From an uncultured Alistipes sp. (GTDB taxonomy: Bacteria > Bacteroidota > Bacteroidia > Bacteroidales > Rikenellaceae): a stretch of DNA of 64,000 bases. The translations under genes were made by a program, and so were the position numbers. The notes below the pieces were generated by a model. The model searched no databases. It saw only the letters and a list, made by a program, of their open reading frames with translations, and had not been told where the DNA came from. How positions within the stretch are numbered: the stretch's first letter is position 1; each line of letters opens with the position of its first letter. The DNA lies in contig CANQIF010000001.1 in NCBI GenBank assembly GCA_947623965.1, positions 305,480 through 369,479 on the forward strand. Direction: 5' to 3'. Positions 1-12,387 of this stretch are shown piece after piece.

Positions 1-250
1 TTGCGGGCCTTCGCCGCCGGAGGCTGCGGCCCGCTCGGCCTTTCCAAGGCCGAAATTCAAAATTACAAAATCGGGCTGCAGCCTGCGGAGGGCCGTACGA
101 CGCGGACCTGCGGGACGCGAGTTGCGGGCCTCCGCCGTCCCCCAGGCTGCGGCCCGCACGGTCCTGACGGACCGGACCGATTTTGTCGGCAAATACCTCC
201 ACCAAAACCGCGGCTGCAGGCTGCTGCGCCCATACGGGCACAATTCATTA
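1..250 (+). repeat. Modular palindromic repeat segment A
   Basis: Noncoding spacer downstream of the GH2 gene, made of the same repeat modules seen in four other spacers. Two core modules (an imperfect palindrome from GCGGGCC to GGCCCGC) end at 34 and 157. Each is followed by a short perfect hairpin: 35-53 (TCGGCCTT/AAGGCCGA) and 159-174 (CGGTCC/GGACCG). A third, imperfect hairpin of the TGCGCCC type lies near 227-243. A short ATTCAAAATT tract is at 53-70. The window edge cuts the first copy. Confidence 0.8.
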
Positions 251-255
251 TGAAA

Positions 256-284
256 GAGAGGCTCCGACCAATTCGGAGCCCCTC
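256..284 (-). terminator. Terminator of the GH2 gene
   Basis: A 12-bp stem with one G-U wobble (left arm 256-267, right arm 273-284) and a 5-nt loop starts 6 bases beyond the GH2 stop codon. Read on the minus strand it is followed by TTTCAT, a weak U-rich tail. Confidence 0.7.
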
Positions 285-289
285 GCTTT

Positions 290-3625
<3,336 letters not shown>

Positions 3626-3639
3626 TTATAGAGGTTCGC

Positions 3640-4704
3640 CGCACTGGGCGGCTGGGCCGGCCGAAGCCGGATATTCAATATTCAAAACAGGTTGCGCGGC
3701 GGCTGCCGCTGCGAGCCGGAAGGCTCGGGACGTAGCCTGCGAAGACCTGCTCGAGCGGACCTGCGGGACGCGAGCTGCGGGACGTGAGCTGCGGGCGCAA
3801 TTCATCATTAAAAATAACGGCTTTTCATTCTCGGGTCGCAGCCTGCGGAGTGCTCGCCAGCGACGCCAAGGAGCTGCGGGCCTCCGCCGAGCGGAGGCTG
3901 CGGCCCGCCGATCGCTAATGCGATCGATTCTGCTTGCGACAGCCCAATCAAATCCGCCTCGCTCGGGCCGCGGCTTGCGAAGCGACCGCACGAACGAATG
4001 CGAGTGGCGGGCCTTCGCCGGGCGAAGCTGCGGCCCGCTGCGGTTCCTTGCCGGAACCGCAAATTCAGCATTCAAAATCAACACGCTTATACAGCGTTGC
4101 AGCATCTGTTTCACTCGGGCAGCCCCGCAGCCGAGCGATGGGCTTGCACGAGCGGACCTGCGGGACGCGAGTTGCAGCCCTCCGCCCGGGGGCGGCTGCG
4201 GGCTGCCGGTCCTGACGGACCGAAACGATACTGCGGGCTGCAGCGTCCTGCAGGCGCCATTCAGAATTCAATCTTCAAAATTCAGCATAACGCACTCGGG
4301 GCGCAGCCTGCGGAGCGCTCGCCAGCGACACCAAGGAGCTGCGGGCCTCCGCCGGCGGAGGCTGCGGCCCGCCGATCCCTACGGGATCGATTTTGCATGC
4401 GGCTGCGGGCGACCGGTCCTGACAGGCCGAAACAACACGCAAGCTGCCAATGCTGCGCAATCGAATTCGCTATCCTCGGGCAGCAGCCTGCGGAGGAGCC
4501 GCACGAGCGGACGCGAATAGCGGGCCTCCGCCGGGCGGAGGCTGCGGCCCGCCGATCGCTGCGCGATCGAATTTGCTGGCAGGCACTTCCCCCAAAACCG
4601 AGGCTGCCGGCCGCCGATCGCTGCACAATCGCATTTGCCACAAAGAGCCGCAACCGGCGGCGCCATCGCAGCGCCACCGCTGCCCTCCCCGCTCCTGCCG
4701 CCTC
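3640..4704 (+). repeat. Modular palindromic repeat segment B
   Basis: About 1.05 kb of spacer with no credible gene. It is built from repeated modules in the same orientation: an entry module (GCAGCCTGCGGAG), a linker (GAGCGGACCTGCGGGACGCG), a core imperfect palindrome ending GGCTGCGGCCCGC, a variable perfect hairpin, and an A+T-rich ATTCAAAATTCA tract. Variable hairpins: 3909-3926 (CGATCGC/GCGATCG), 4039-4061 (TGCGGTTCC/GGAACCGCA), 4207-4222 (CGGTCC/GGACCG), 4373-4389 (CGATCCC/GGGATCG), 4553-4569 (CGATCGC/GCGATCG). Stem sequences differ while pairing is kept, which points to selection on structure or to spread by a mechanism that needs hairpins. Confidence 0.85.
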
Positions 4705-7700
4705 CTACTGCACGTCGAGCGCCTCGAAGGCCAGCCCCTCCATCTCTCCGCCCGAGAGGCGGATGCGGTAGGTGCCGGCATTGATGTAGCTGCCCGAGGT
4801 GGTGCTCAGCACGCGCCACTTCTCGCCCAGGTCGGGCAGCAGCAGCTCCGTATCGCGCAGCACGGTCCCGGCGGCATCGATCAGCTGCAGCCGCAGCGGC
4901 ACCTGCCGGCCCGTGAAGTTCACGTATTTGAAGCGGAGGGCGCACACCTGCGCCAGCCCCGTCTGCACGGTCCACTCGATGCTGCCGGCCCCCTTTTCGA
5001 AGAAGACCCCCGCGCGCTTGCGCAGCACCTCGATGCGGTGAGCCCCCTCGATCTTCGCCTCCTCGGCCTCGTAGGTCGCCGCGGGACGGGTCACGGGCTC
5101 CGCCGGCAGCAGCTCGGCCGGCGTCCGGGCCAGCACGTCGCGGTCTGCCGTGGCCCAGCTCCAGGCCGAGGGCGTCATCGGCGCGGCCGTCACCGATCCG
5201 TCGGCCGTCGCGACGGCGATCGCAGCGATCACCGCCTGCCCCGCCTTCACCTCTGGGAAGTCGACCGTCAGGCCGCGCCCGCCGGCCGCCTCGGCCTCGA
5301 CGACGATCTTCAGGGCTCCGTCGTGCCCCTTCTCGGCCCAGATGTCGAGATCGTCGATCACCGTGCGGCCGTTCACCGCCACGTCGAAGATGCGCAGCCC
5401 CTCGCAGTCGGTCCCCGCACCGCCGCCCGTGCCGTGCCACGGCTCGGAGAAGTAGAACTCGAGCCGGTAGCGCCCGTCGGGCACCGCAAAGCGGTAGTTC
5501 AGTTCATGCCGCCCGAAGCGGAACGACTGGAATAGCGGCCAGTCGCGCGTGCCGCGGATCGGGTCCGCCGTGGTCCGCTGGCTCGCCAGATAGGGCGACA
5601 GCCCCTCGAACCGCTCGGCCCAGGAGTGCGAACAGCGGCTGTCGTCCGTCTCCCACACCTGCCCGAAATGGTCCGTATAACGGTCGCCGCCGCAGTTGAT
5701 GCGGTAGAGGTAGTCGTACCCCTCCGCTCCGCGGGTCAGGGGCTCCGCCCCCTCATAGAGCGCCTCGAAATGCGGCGCCCGGGGCAGGTTCTTCAGCACC
5801 AGCCGGTCCTCGGCCGCCGCCTTGCCGCCGACATACCCCACAGCGAGCAGCACGTTATATCGAATGTCGCGGTGCTCCCACGTGAAGTGCGAGCCGACCG
5901 CCCCGCGGCGCTTGCGGCCGAGGAAACTCTCGGACGAAGGGACGGCATCGTTGTAGAGCAGCACCGAATCGCAGTTGGAGTAGGCCTCGATCGTCGCGCG
6001 GCGCGGCCCCTCGAAGCGGTCGGCCCAGGTGTGCGAAACGAGGCAGACCATCGGGTCGCGCTTCGGATCGACGAAATTGGCGCGGTACATATAGTAGGCG
6101 TCGTTGGGCTCCTCCCACGGCGTCACGAGCCCCTTGTTGTTGAAGGGCCCCACCTTGTCGATGCGGCGGTACCCCTCCTCGGGCTGGCGGCGCCCCGGGT
6201 TGTCGTGGCTGGAAAAGATCCACTGGAACTGGCCGCAGACACGGTCGCGGGCCTCCCACGCGAGGCGCGTCTTCGTCTCCAGGAGCTGCGTCATGCGGTT
6301 CTCGTTCCACGAACCCGCCGGATCGAACGCCTGCGGCTCCTCGTGGAACCCCGTCGTCCGCCAGGCGCCGTACTCGCCGTTGAGCAGCTGGTCCGCCTGC
6401 GCGAGCTCCTCGCCGTAGCGGTTCACGTCGCCCCCGTAGGTCCCGCTCCAGTTCTGCACGACGTTCCAGTCGGTGCCCACCCCGCCGTTGCAGGTCGTGA
6501 CGGGGCGCATCGTCGCGCTCGTGGGATCCAGCTCGCGGATGATCGCCGTGCACTCCTCGGCGAAGTCGCGCGGCAGGACGCTTTCGTTCTGCAGCCCCCA
6601 CAGCATCACCGACGGCGAGTTGCGGCGTTCGCGCACCCAGCGGCGCAGCAGCGTCTTGAAGTTCTCGCGGAACTCGGGTGTGTCGTACCACACGTGGGCC
6701 GAGAACTGCGTCCAGCAGAGGATGCCGGCCCGGTCCCAGGCCGCCGTATAGTCGAGCCGGTGGGGCTGGTGGCCGTCGCGGAAGGCGTTGAAGCCCGCAT
6801 TGCGGATCTGCTTCACGCGCGAGGCGACCTGCTCGGCCGTGAAGGCGTGCGAAGCGCCGAACTGGTGCTCGTATTCGCAGACGCCGTTGATGAAAACGGG
6901 CTTTCCGTTCACGTAGAAGCGGTTGTCGCCGTCGCGGCGCTGCACGGGCCACGAGAAGGTCCGGATGCCGAAGGGCGTCGTCACCTCGTCCGTGGTGCGC
7001 TTGTCGCGCTTGATCATCGAGACGAGCTGGTAAAGGTAGGGATCCTCAGGCGACCAGAGGTGCGCCCCCTCGACCGTCGTCTGCTGGCGCACCACCTTCG
7101 TCTCGCCCGGCGCCAGAGAGACGCTTTGCGCGAGGCGCGCCGCCTGCACGCCGAGCGGCGTGGCCAGCTTGCTGACCAACTGCACGGTCGCGGTCTCCGC
7201 TCCGTAGTTCTTCACTTCGGTCTCGATGTGGACCGTGCGGTTGTCCGCATCGTTCCAGACGTGGACGCCGAAGGGCTCGATGCGGATCGCATCGGTGATT
7301 TCGAGCTTCACGGGGCGGAAGATGCCCAACGGCTGCGACCCCTCGCTGAAGCCCGGCTCCGACGAGCAGCCGCCGCAGATCCAGGGCATGTCGGCGATGA
7401 GTTCGGGGTGTTCGGCCGTCACCTCTAACCGGTTCTCCCCCTCGCGCAGCGCCTCCGTGACGTCGAGCGTCAGGACGGTGCGGCCCACGGGGTGGCGCCC
7501 CAGATCGACGCCGTTCAGGCGGATCGCGGCGTAGGTGCCGACCCCCTCGAAGTGCAGGAAGGCCCGCTTGCCCGCGGGGAGCGAGGCGGTGAAGCGCTTC
7601 TCGTAGTGCGCCGTGCCGTGCAGGTTGCCGTGCAGCAGCTGCCGGCAGCCGTAGTAGTCGTCCCAGTTGTGGGGCACGGAGACCGTCCGCGCGGCCGCCT

Positions 7701-8979
7701 CGGCGCCGTCGAGCCAGGTGCGCCACCCCTCGGCGAGCTCCGTCACGATGCGGCGGCCCTTGGGGTCGGGGGCGGGGAAGTGCACCTTCGAGCGCCCCAT
7801 CGGCCGGCTCGTGGCGACGGCGATGCCGCGCTGGCCGTCGTTGTTGACGGCGCAATAGAAGTGGTAGACCACCCCGTCGTGCTTCACGACGAAGCTCTTG
7901 TGGGCGAACATCTCGTCGTAGGGCTTCGTCGGATAGATCAGGTCGTCGCCCTCCCAGTCGTCCCACGTCACCAGATCGTAGCTGCAGGCGAAGGTGTTGT
8001 AGGCGAGGTAGGGGCGCGAGGGGTTGAAAGCCGAGAAGTAGAACATCACGTAGAGGTCGCCCATCCGGACGATCTGGGCGTCGCCCGTGATCGTCCCCTG
8101 CGACTCGTGCGTGAAGACCGGGTTGCCCGCATAGCGCTCCCAGCGGCGCATGTCCTTCGAGAGGGCGATGCCGATGCGTTCGCCCTTGAAGCCGGTGGCG
8201 GGGTTCACGCCGCCGGCGTTGTAGAAGAGGACGAAGGGGGCGCCGAGGGTCTCGCAGGGATCCCGGTAGACCATGCTCTTGTATTCGGTGAGCCGCTCCC
8301 ACCACTGCGCCTCATCGTCCCCGCCCGAGAGGATCGGCCGGTCGGCCGCCTCCCACGCATGGGCCTTCGTCGGATCCTCGCGCGTCCAGGCCAGACCGAC
8401 GTGCAGCGGCGCATTGACCGCCTCGTAGCCCGTGCCCGCGCCACCAATGTAGGTCATCCAGCGGCGCCCCTTGAAACGCTCCAGGGCATACGAACCGCCC
8501 CACTCCATATCCACCAGCGAGGGGAAGCCGCCGCGCTGGTTGGCATCCCACGCTCCGTCGCGGAAGGGGAGGATGCGCCCCAGCGTCCGCCAGACGAGCA
8601 GGTCGTCGCTCTCGGCGAGCCACGTTTCGTAGCCGCGGCCGTCCCTGGCCTCCTTGCCGTTGTAGAGGACGTAGGTCATGTACCAGCGGCCGTTCTCGCG
8701 GAAGAGGGTCGGGCAGTCGATCTTCGCCTTGTTCGTCTCGGGCGCGATCACCAACCCGTATTTGTAGGGGGTCCGGGCCTCCTCGTAGACGGCGGCCATC
8801 CGCTCCTGCGAGACACGGCGCGGCGCGGAGGGATGCTGCTGGGCGGCTGCGGCCTGCTGAACGGAGGCGGCCTGCCGGGCGGAAGCGGCGGTCGGTTGTT
8901 GGGCTGCAGCAGCCGGCCGGTTTGAAAGCGGCCCGAGCAGCAGCACTGCCGCGAAGGTAAAGAGAGCGTGTCGAATCAT
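4705..8979 (-). CDS. GH137-GH2 fusion with malectin and CBM-like C-terminus
   Basis: 1424 aa with a signal peptide (ends near NRPAAAA) and an Ala/Gln-rich linker to about residue 50. Residues ~60-410 form a GH43/GH32-superfamily five-bladed propeller (IDCPTLF, GDAQIV and ATSRPMG blade motifs). Residues ~411-980 are a GH2 module with acid/base E799 in LQNES and nucleophile E869 in NGEYGAW. A malectin-like domain follows (~1090-1255), then a CBM6/35-like beta-sandwich (~1298-1424). The propeller-GH2 order is that of B. thetaiotaomicron BT0996, in which, as I recall, GH137 is a beta-L-arabinofuranosidase and GH2 a beta-glucuronidase acting on RG-II side chain B. Assignment to GH137 rests on architecture and context, not on a computed alignment. 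Repeat segments lie on both sides, so it is likely a single-gene transcript. The two C-terminal carbohydrate-binding modules are consistent with a large branched substrate. Confidence 0.82.
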   Translation of the reverse strand: MIRHALFTFAAVLLLGPLSNRPAAAAQQPTAASARQAASVQQAAAAQQHPSAPRRVSQERMAAVYEEARTPYKYGLVIAPETNKAKIDCPTLFRENGRWYMTYVLYNGKEARDGRGYETWLAESDDLLVWRTLGRILPFRDGAWDANQRGGFPSLVDMEWGGSYALERFKGRRWMTYIGGAGTGYEAVNAPLHVGLAWTREDPTKAHAWEAADRPILSGGDDEAQWWERLTEYKSMVYRDPCETLGAPFVLFYNAGGVNPATGFKGERIGIALSKDMRRWERYAGNPVFTHESQGTITGDAQIVRMGDLYVMFYFSAFNPSRPYLAYNTFACSYDLVTWDDWEGDDLIYPTKPYDEMFAHKSFVVKHDGVVYHFYCAVNNDGQRGIAVATSRPMGRSKVHFPAPDPKGRRIVTELAEGWRTWLDGAEAAARTVSVPHNWDDYYGCRQLLHGNLHGTAHYEKRFTASLPAGKRAFLHFEGVGTYAAIRLNGVDLGRHPVGRTVLTLDVTEALREGENRLEVTAEHPELIADMPWICGGCSSEPGFSEGSQPLGIFRPVKLEITDAIRIEPFGVHVWNDADNRTVHIETEVKNYGAETATVQLVSKLATPLGVQAARLAQSVSLAPGETKVVRQQTTVEGAHLWSPEDPYLYQLVSMIKRDKRTTDEVTTPFGIRTFSWPVQRRDGDNRFYVNGKPVFINGVCEYEHQFGASHAFTAEQVASRVKQIRNAGFNAFRDGHQPHRLDYTAAWDRAGILCWTQFSAHVWYDTPEFRENFKTLLRRWVRERRNSPSVMLWGLQNESVLPRDFAEECTAIIRELDPTSATMRPVTTCNGGVGTDWNVVQNWSGTYGGDVNRYGEELAQADQLLNGEYGAWRTTGFHEEPQAFDPAGSWNENRMTQLLETKTRLAWEARDRVCGQFQWIFSSHDNPGRRQPEEGYRRIDKVGPFNNKGLVTPWEEPNDAYYMYRANFVDPKRDPMVCLVSHTWADRFEGPRRATIEAYSNCDSVLLYNDAVPSSESFLGRKRRGAVGSHFTWEHRDIRYNVLLAVGYVGGKAAAEDRLVLKNLPRAPHFEALYEGAEPLTRGAEGYDYLYRINCGGDRYTDHFGQVWETDDSRCSHSWAERFEGLSPYLASQRTTADPIRGTRDWPLFQSFRFGRHELNYRFAVPDGRYRLEFYFSEPWHGTGGGAGTDCEGLRIFDVAVNGRTVIDDLDIWAEKGHDGALKIVVEAEAAGGRGLTVDFPEVKAGQAVIAAIAVATADGSVTAAPMTPSAWSWATADRDVLARTPAELLPAEPVTRPAATYEAEEAKIEGAHRIEVLRKRAGVFFEKGAGSIEWTVQTGLAQVCALRFKYVNFTGRQVPLRLQLIDAAGTVLRDTELLLPDLGEKWRVLSTTSGSYINAGTYRIRLSGGEMEGLAFEALDVQ

Positions 8980-8994
8980 CTATAATATTGTTTT

Positions 8995-9680
8995 CTTTGT
9001 CCAACGTCATGAGGCCGGGCTGCAGCCTGCGGAGCGCGCGCAGGTTCGGCTGCGAATTGCGGGCCTCCGCCGGACGAAGCTGCGGCCCGCTGCGGTTCCG
9101 GAAAGGAACCGCAAAGTCATCCTTCAAGATGAGCTGCGTATTCATTTTCGGGTCGCAGCCTGCGGAGTGCACGCCAGCGACGCCAAGGAGCTGCGGGCCT
9201 CCGCCGCCCCCCAGGCTGCGGCCCGCCGATCGCTGACGCGATCGATCCTGTTTGCGACTGACCCGCAACCGAGCGGATGGGCCTGCAACGTAAAGGAGCT
9301 GCGGCCCGCCGACCTCTTCAAAGCCGATTCGCGTCCGAGGCCAGCCCGCAGCCGAACGGACGGGCTTGCAACGCAGAGGAGCTGCGGCCCGCTCTGTCCT
9401 AACGAACCGATTCCAGCTCGAGGCCAGCCCGCAGCCGAGCGGACGGGCCTGCGACCATAAGGAGCAGCCCTCCGCCCGGGGGCGGCTGCGGACTGCCGGT
9501 CGCTGCGCGACCGAACCCGACGCAAAACATCTCGGCGACGACCGGCGGCTGCGGGCTGCTGCGCCCCAATGGGCGCAATTCAGAATTAAAAATTCAGAAT
9601 TAAAAATTAACAGAACCCTGCCGACGTCTTCGACGTCGCATTTGTCGCAAAACCCTCTCCGCCGCGCGCTAATAGCGCAC
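8995..9680 (+). repeat. Modular palindromic repeat segment C
   Basis: Noncoding spacer between the GH137-GH2 and GH138 genes, filled with the same modules and orientation as segment B. Perfect variable hairpins: 9091-9113 (TGCGGTTCC/GGAACCGCA), 9227-9244 (CGATCGC/GCGATCG), 9497-9513 (CGGTCGC/GCGACCG), 9560-9577 (TGCGCCC/GGGCGCA), 9622-9638 (CGACGTC/GACGTCG). The module AGCCCGCAGCCGA(A/G)CGGA near 9342-9361 and 9427-9446 is a local tandem variant. AATTCAGAATTAAAAATT tracts lie at 9577-9610. Confidence 0.85.
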
Positions 9681-9688
9681 TAACAGAG

Positions 9689-12367
9689 CTAATAGAACAG
9701 CCAGTCCGGGTTGTCGTCCGACCCTGCGAGCCCCACATTGCGCGCCGCGACGGGCGACGAGGTGAAGCCCAGCGCCAGCAGGTAACCGCGCGGCAGAGTC
9801 ACCGAGTGCGTCCCCGCCTCGAAGCGGTAGGGATGGACATTCGCCAGCCCCCACCCCTTGACGCTGACGGCATTCGTCAGCAGCGGTTCGGCCTGCTGGT
9901 AGTCGTTGGCCGTGGCGTCGGTTTCGAGCTTCGGCGCGTGGGCCGAGCGCTTGTTGTCCCCCTTGAAGTAGCCCACGAGCAGCGTCACGGGCTCCTCGCA
10001 CGTAAATTCGAAGGTCGTCGCCTCGCTGCGCTTGCGCTCGCCGTCGAAGACGAAGGCGGTCAGCCCCTCCAGTTCGGGCGCCAGCGCGTCGATCGTCAAC
10101 TCGGGACGGTTGCTGAAGAGCGACGCCCCGACGGTCAGCTTCGTCCGCTGCCATTTGCCCGCAAGGCGCACCGCGGCGTCAGCCGCAGCGGCGATCTCCG
10201 TCTCGGCCGCCCGTCCGCTGCCCTTGAGCAGCTCGATGTTGGCCTTCAGGTTCTCGTACTCCTGCTCGTAGTGGGGCAGCAGCTCCTCCCACGTCTTGTT
10301 GCGGGCGCCGGCGCCGCTGATCGGAATGCGCCGCTGGGCCGTCTGCATGCTGTTGGCATAGTAGTAGGTGTCGCGCGTCAGCTCGACCAGCCGGCGGTAG
10401 TGCTCGAGGCTCTTCCCGAGCAGGGGCACCGCCTCGTCGAGGTACTTCACCTCCTTGCTCCACTGGTAGTTGAGCACTTCGGCCGCCGCACGGACCTTCC
10501 AATAGAAGAAATGGGCGAACTCGCGGTAGCAGTGTACGTCGTTCCTGAGGCGGGCGAACTCCTCGCGGTTCGCTCCGGGCCGCACGCCGTCGATCGCCGC
10601 GACAGCCCGGTCGCCGTGGTCGCGGCACTGCTCGACGATCGCGAGCGGCATCTCGCCCCCCTCGATGTGGGGCACGCCCTTCCACTCCTTCTCGACGTAT
10701 TCGATCAGCTTCTCCCCTTCGGGGCCGCAGCTCTCGTAGAATCCCGGATAAATGGTGTACTTGTAGGGGTTCACGAGCTGGCTCATGAACATGCCGAGCA
10801 GCAGCGTCTGGCGGTTGCCCTCCGTGATGCCGAAGCGGCGCAGGAGCTTGGGCGCGATCTCGCCCGTCTCCTCGTAGGCCTCGCGCACGGCGGCGCCCCA
10901 GCGGTCCGACACGCCGTAAAACGATCCGAAGGCGTGGTCCCAGTAGGCCTTCTCGGCCTCGCGGTCGCGGCGGCAGTTCCAGGCGTAGCGGCCCCAGGCG
11001 CGGTACCACGGCCAGTCGCGGTCGAGCTGCTCGAGCCGCGAGCTGTCCGAGAGGCGGTCGGCCGTATAGGGCCAGTCCCAGTAGGAGGCCTGCGGGTAGA
11101 GGTGCAGGGCGTTCGCGCCGTGGACGTCGTGCATCGCCTGCACGGTCTTCTGCGTGAAGTCGGGCGATCCCCAGCGGAAGGGCTCTAAATTGGCCAGAAT
11201 ATGGACGTTGCTGATGTGGATGCTGCCGAGCGAGCTGAGGTCGCGGTGGATGTCGGCCCAGGGGCCGCGCGGCTCGTAGGTCGTCAGCGACTCGCCCGTG
11301 TACTTGTGCATCGTGTAGAGGTTCTTGTAGATCGGCAGCGCCGCATCCATCACCATGCGGCAGTTCGTGTCGTGGGCGCGCAGCAGCACGGGCGGCTCGT
11401 CCGTGCGGCCCAGCTTCGCCAGGCCGTCCTTGACGCCCGGCAGAATCACCTTCGTGAACCACTCGACGTCATCCTCGTAGGTGGCCATCGCCTCGCCGAG
11501 GCAAACCAGCAGGCCGACGTTGGGATACTTCTCGATGAAAGCGGCGACGCTCTTGCGCGTGTAGTCGCTCACGAGCGGCGTGATCGGACGGTTGCGGTCC
11601 TGCGTCCGCAGGCCGTAGTGCTCGGCGAAGGGCTTCGAGAGGATGATGTTGTAGAACATCTGAATCACGAAGATGCCGCGCTTCGAGGCCTCGGCCGTGA
11701 TGAACGAGAACATCTCCTCGTTCCGGCGGAAAGTCTCGTCATCGACTTCGACGGCGAAGGGGTACTCCTCCAACCGCACGAGCGAGGCGAAGGGGTGGCC
11801 GTTCCAGAGGTAGACCGAGTTCATGCGGTTCTCGACCAGCATGTCGAGGTACTTCACCCACCGCTCCTTGTCATAGAACCAGGGGAATACCTCGGGCGTG
11901 TAGGGATATTCGTAGACCGTGCGGCCCGGGAGGTAGTAGGGCTTCTGCACGCCGATGCAGGTGCCGCGCAGCACCATCTCGGGGGCGTCGGCGAAGTGCG
12001 CCGGGGCTTCGAAGCGGCCCGCGGCCTCCATGCGGTCGATGAGCTCGCGGCAGCCGTAGAGCAGGCCGCTCTCGTCGTTGCCCGCGACGGCGGTCAGCGT
12101 CCCGTCGCTCGTGATCGTGAAGCCCTCCTTCGGGGCCCCCTCGGCAGGCGTTACCGAGAGGCGGATCGTGCGGTCGCCCGCCTCGGGCACCACGCGGTAG
12201 CCGTTCCGTTCGAGGGCCGTCTGCAGCTGTTCGGCCGAGAAGAGGGTCCGTTCGCTCGGCTCTCCGGGCAGTTCGATCGTGAAGGTCGGCTGCGAGCAGG
12301 CGGTCGCGAGCAGCGCGGCGAAAAAGAGGGTCAGGTGGTTCAGCAGGTGTTTCATCTTCGTGGTCAT
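9689..12367 (-). CDS. GH138-like alpha-D-galacturonidase lipoprotein
   Basis: 892 aa from the ATG at 12367; a second ATG four codons later (12355) is an equally good start. A lipoprotein signal with lipobox LLATAC places the product in a membrane, facing the periplasm or the surface. Residues ~28-110 resemble the N-terminal domain of GH20/GH67 enzymes. A TIM barrel follows with two likely catalytic carboxylates 67 residues apart: E292 in LGEAM and E359 in TGESLTTY. The spacing equals that of the E294/E361 pair I recall for the characterised GH138 enzyme. GH138 (BT0997 type) removes alpha-D-GalA from RG-II side chain A. The gene is third in a tight operon after MFS and GH78, 20 bp behind GH78. 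The open frame continues upstream without a stop into the GH78 gene, but that part is out of frame with GH78 and is not coding. Confidence 0.8.
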   Translation of the reverse strand: MTTKMKHLLNHLTLFFAALLATACSQPTFTIELPGEPSERTLFSAEQLQTALERNGYRVVPEAGDRTIRLSVTPAEGAPKEGFTITSDGTLTAVAGNDESGLLYGCRELIDRMEAAGRFEAPAHFADAPEMVLRGTCIGVQKPYYLPGRTVYEYPYTPEVFPWFYDKERWVKYLDMLVENRMNSVYLWNGHPFASLVRLEEYPFAVEVDDETFRRNEEMFSFITAEASKRGIFVIQMFYNIILSKPFAEHYGLRTQDRNRPITPLVSDYTRKSVAAFIEKYPNVGLLVCLGEAMATYEDDVEWFTKVILPGVKDGLAKLGRTDEPPVLLRAHDTNCRMVMDAALPIYKNLYTMHKYTGESLTTYEPRGPWADIHRDLSSLGSIHISNVHILANLEPFRWGSPDFTQKTVQAMHDVHGANALHLYPQASYWDWPYTADRLSDSSRLEQLDRDWPWYRAWGRYAWNCRRDREAEKAYWDHAFGSFYGVSDRWGAAVREAYEETGEIAPKLLRRFGITEGNRQTLLLGMFMSQLVNPYKYTIYPGFYESCGPEGEKLIEYVEKEWKGVPHIEGGEMPLAIVEQCRDHGDRAVAAIDGVRPGANREEFARLRNDVHCYREFAHFFYWKVRAAAEVLNYQWSKEVKYLDEAVPLLGKSLEHYRRLVELTRDTYYYANSMQTAQRRIPISGAGARNKTWEELLPHYEQEYENLKANIELLKGSGRAAETEIAAAADAAVRLAGKWQRTKLTVGASLFSNRPELTIDALAPELEGLTAFVFDGERKRSEATTFEFTCEEPVTLLVGYFKGDNKRSAHAPKLETDATANDYQQAEPLLTNAVSVKGWGLANVHPYRFEAGTHSVTLPRGYLLALGFTSSPVAARNVGLAGSDDNPDWLFY

Positions 12368-12387
12368 TCGGGTTAGGTGTGTGTGTT

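Noticed and set aside
3640..4704. CRISPR array
   Set aside because: The repeats are a mosaic of modules with irregular spacing, without unique spacers of constant length, and no cas genes are in the window.
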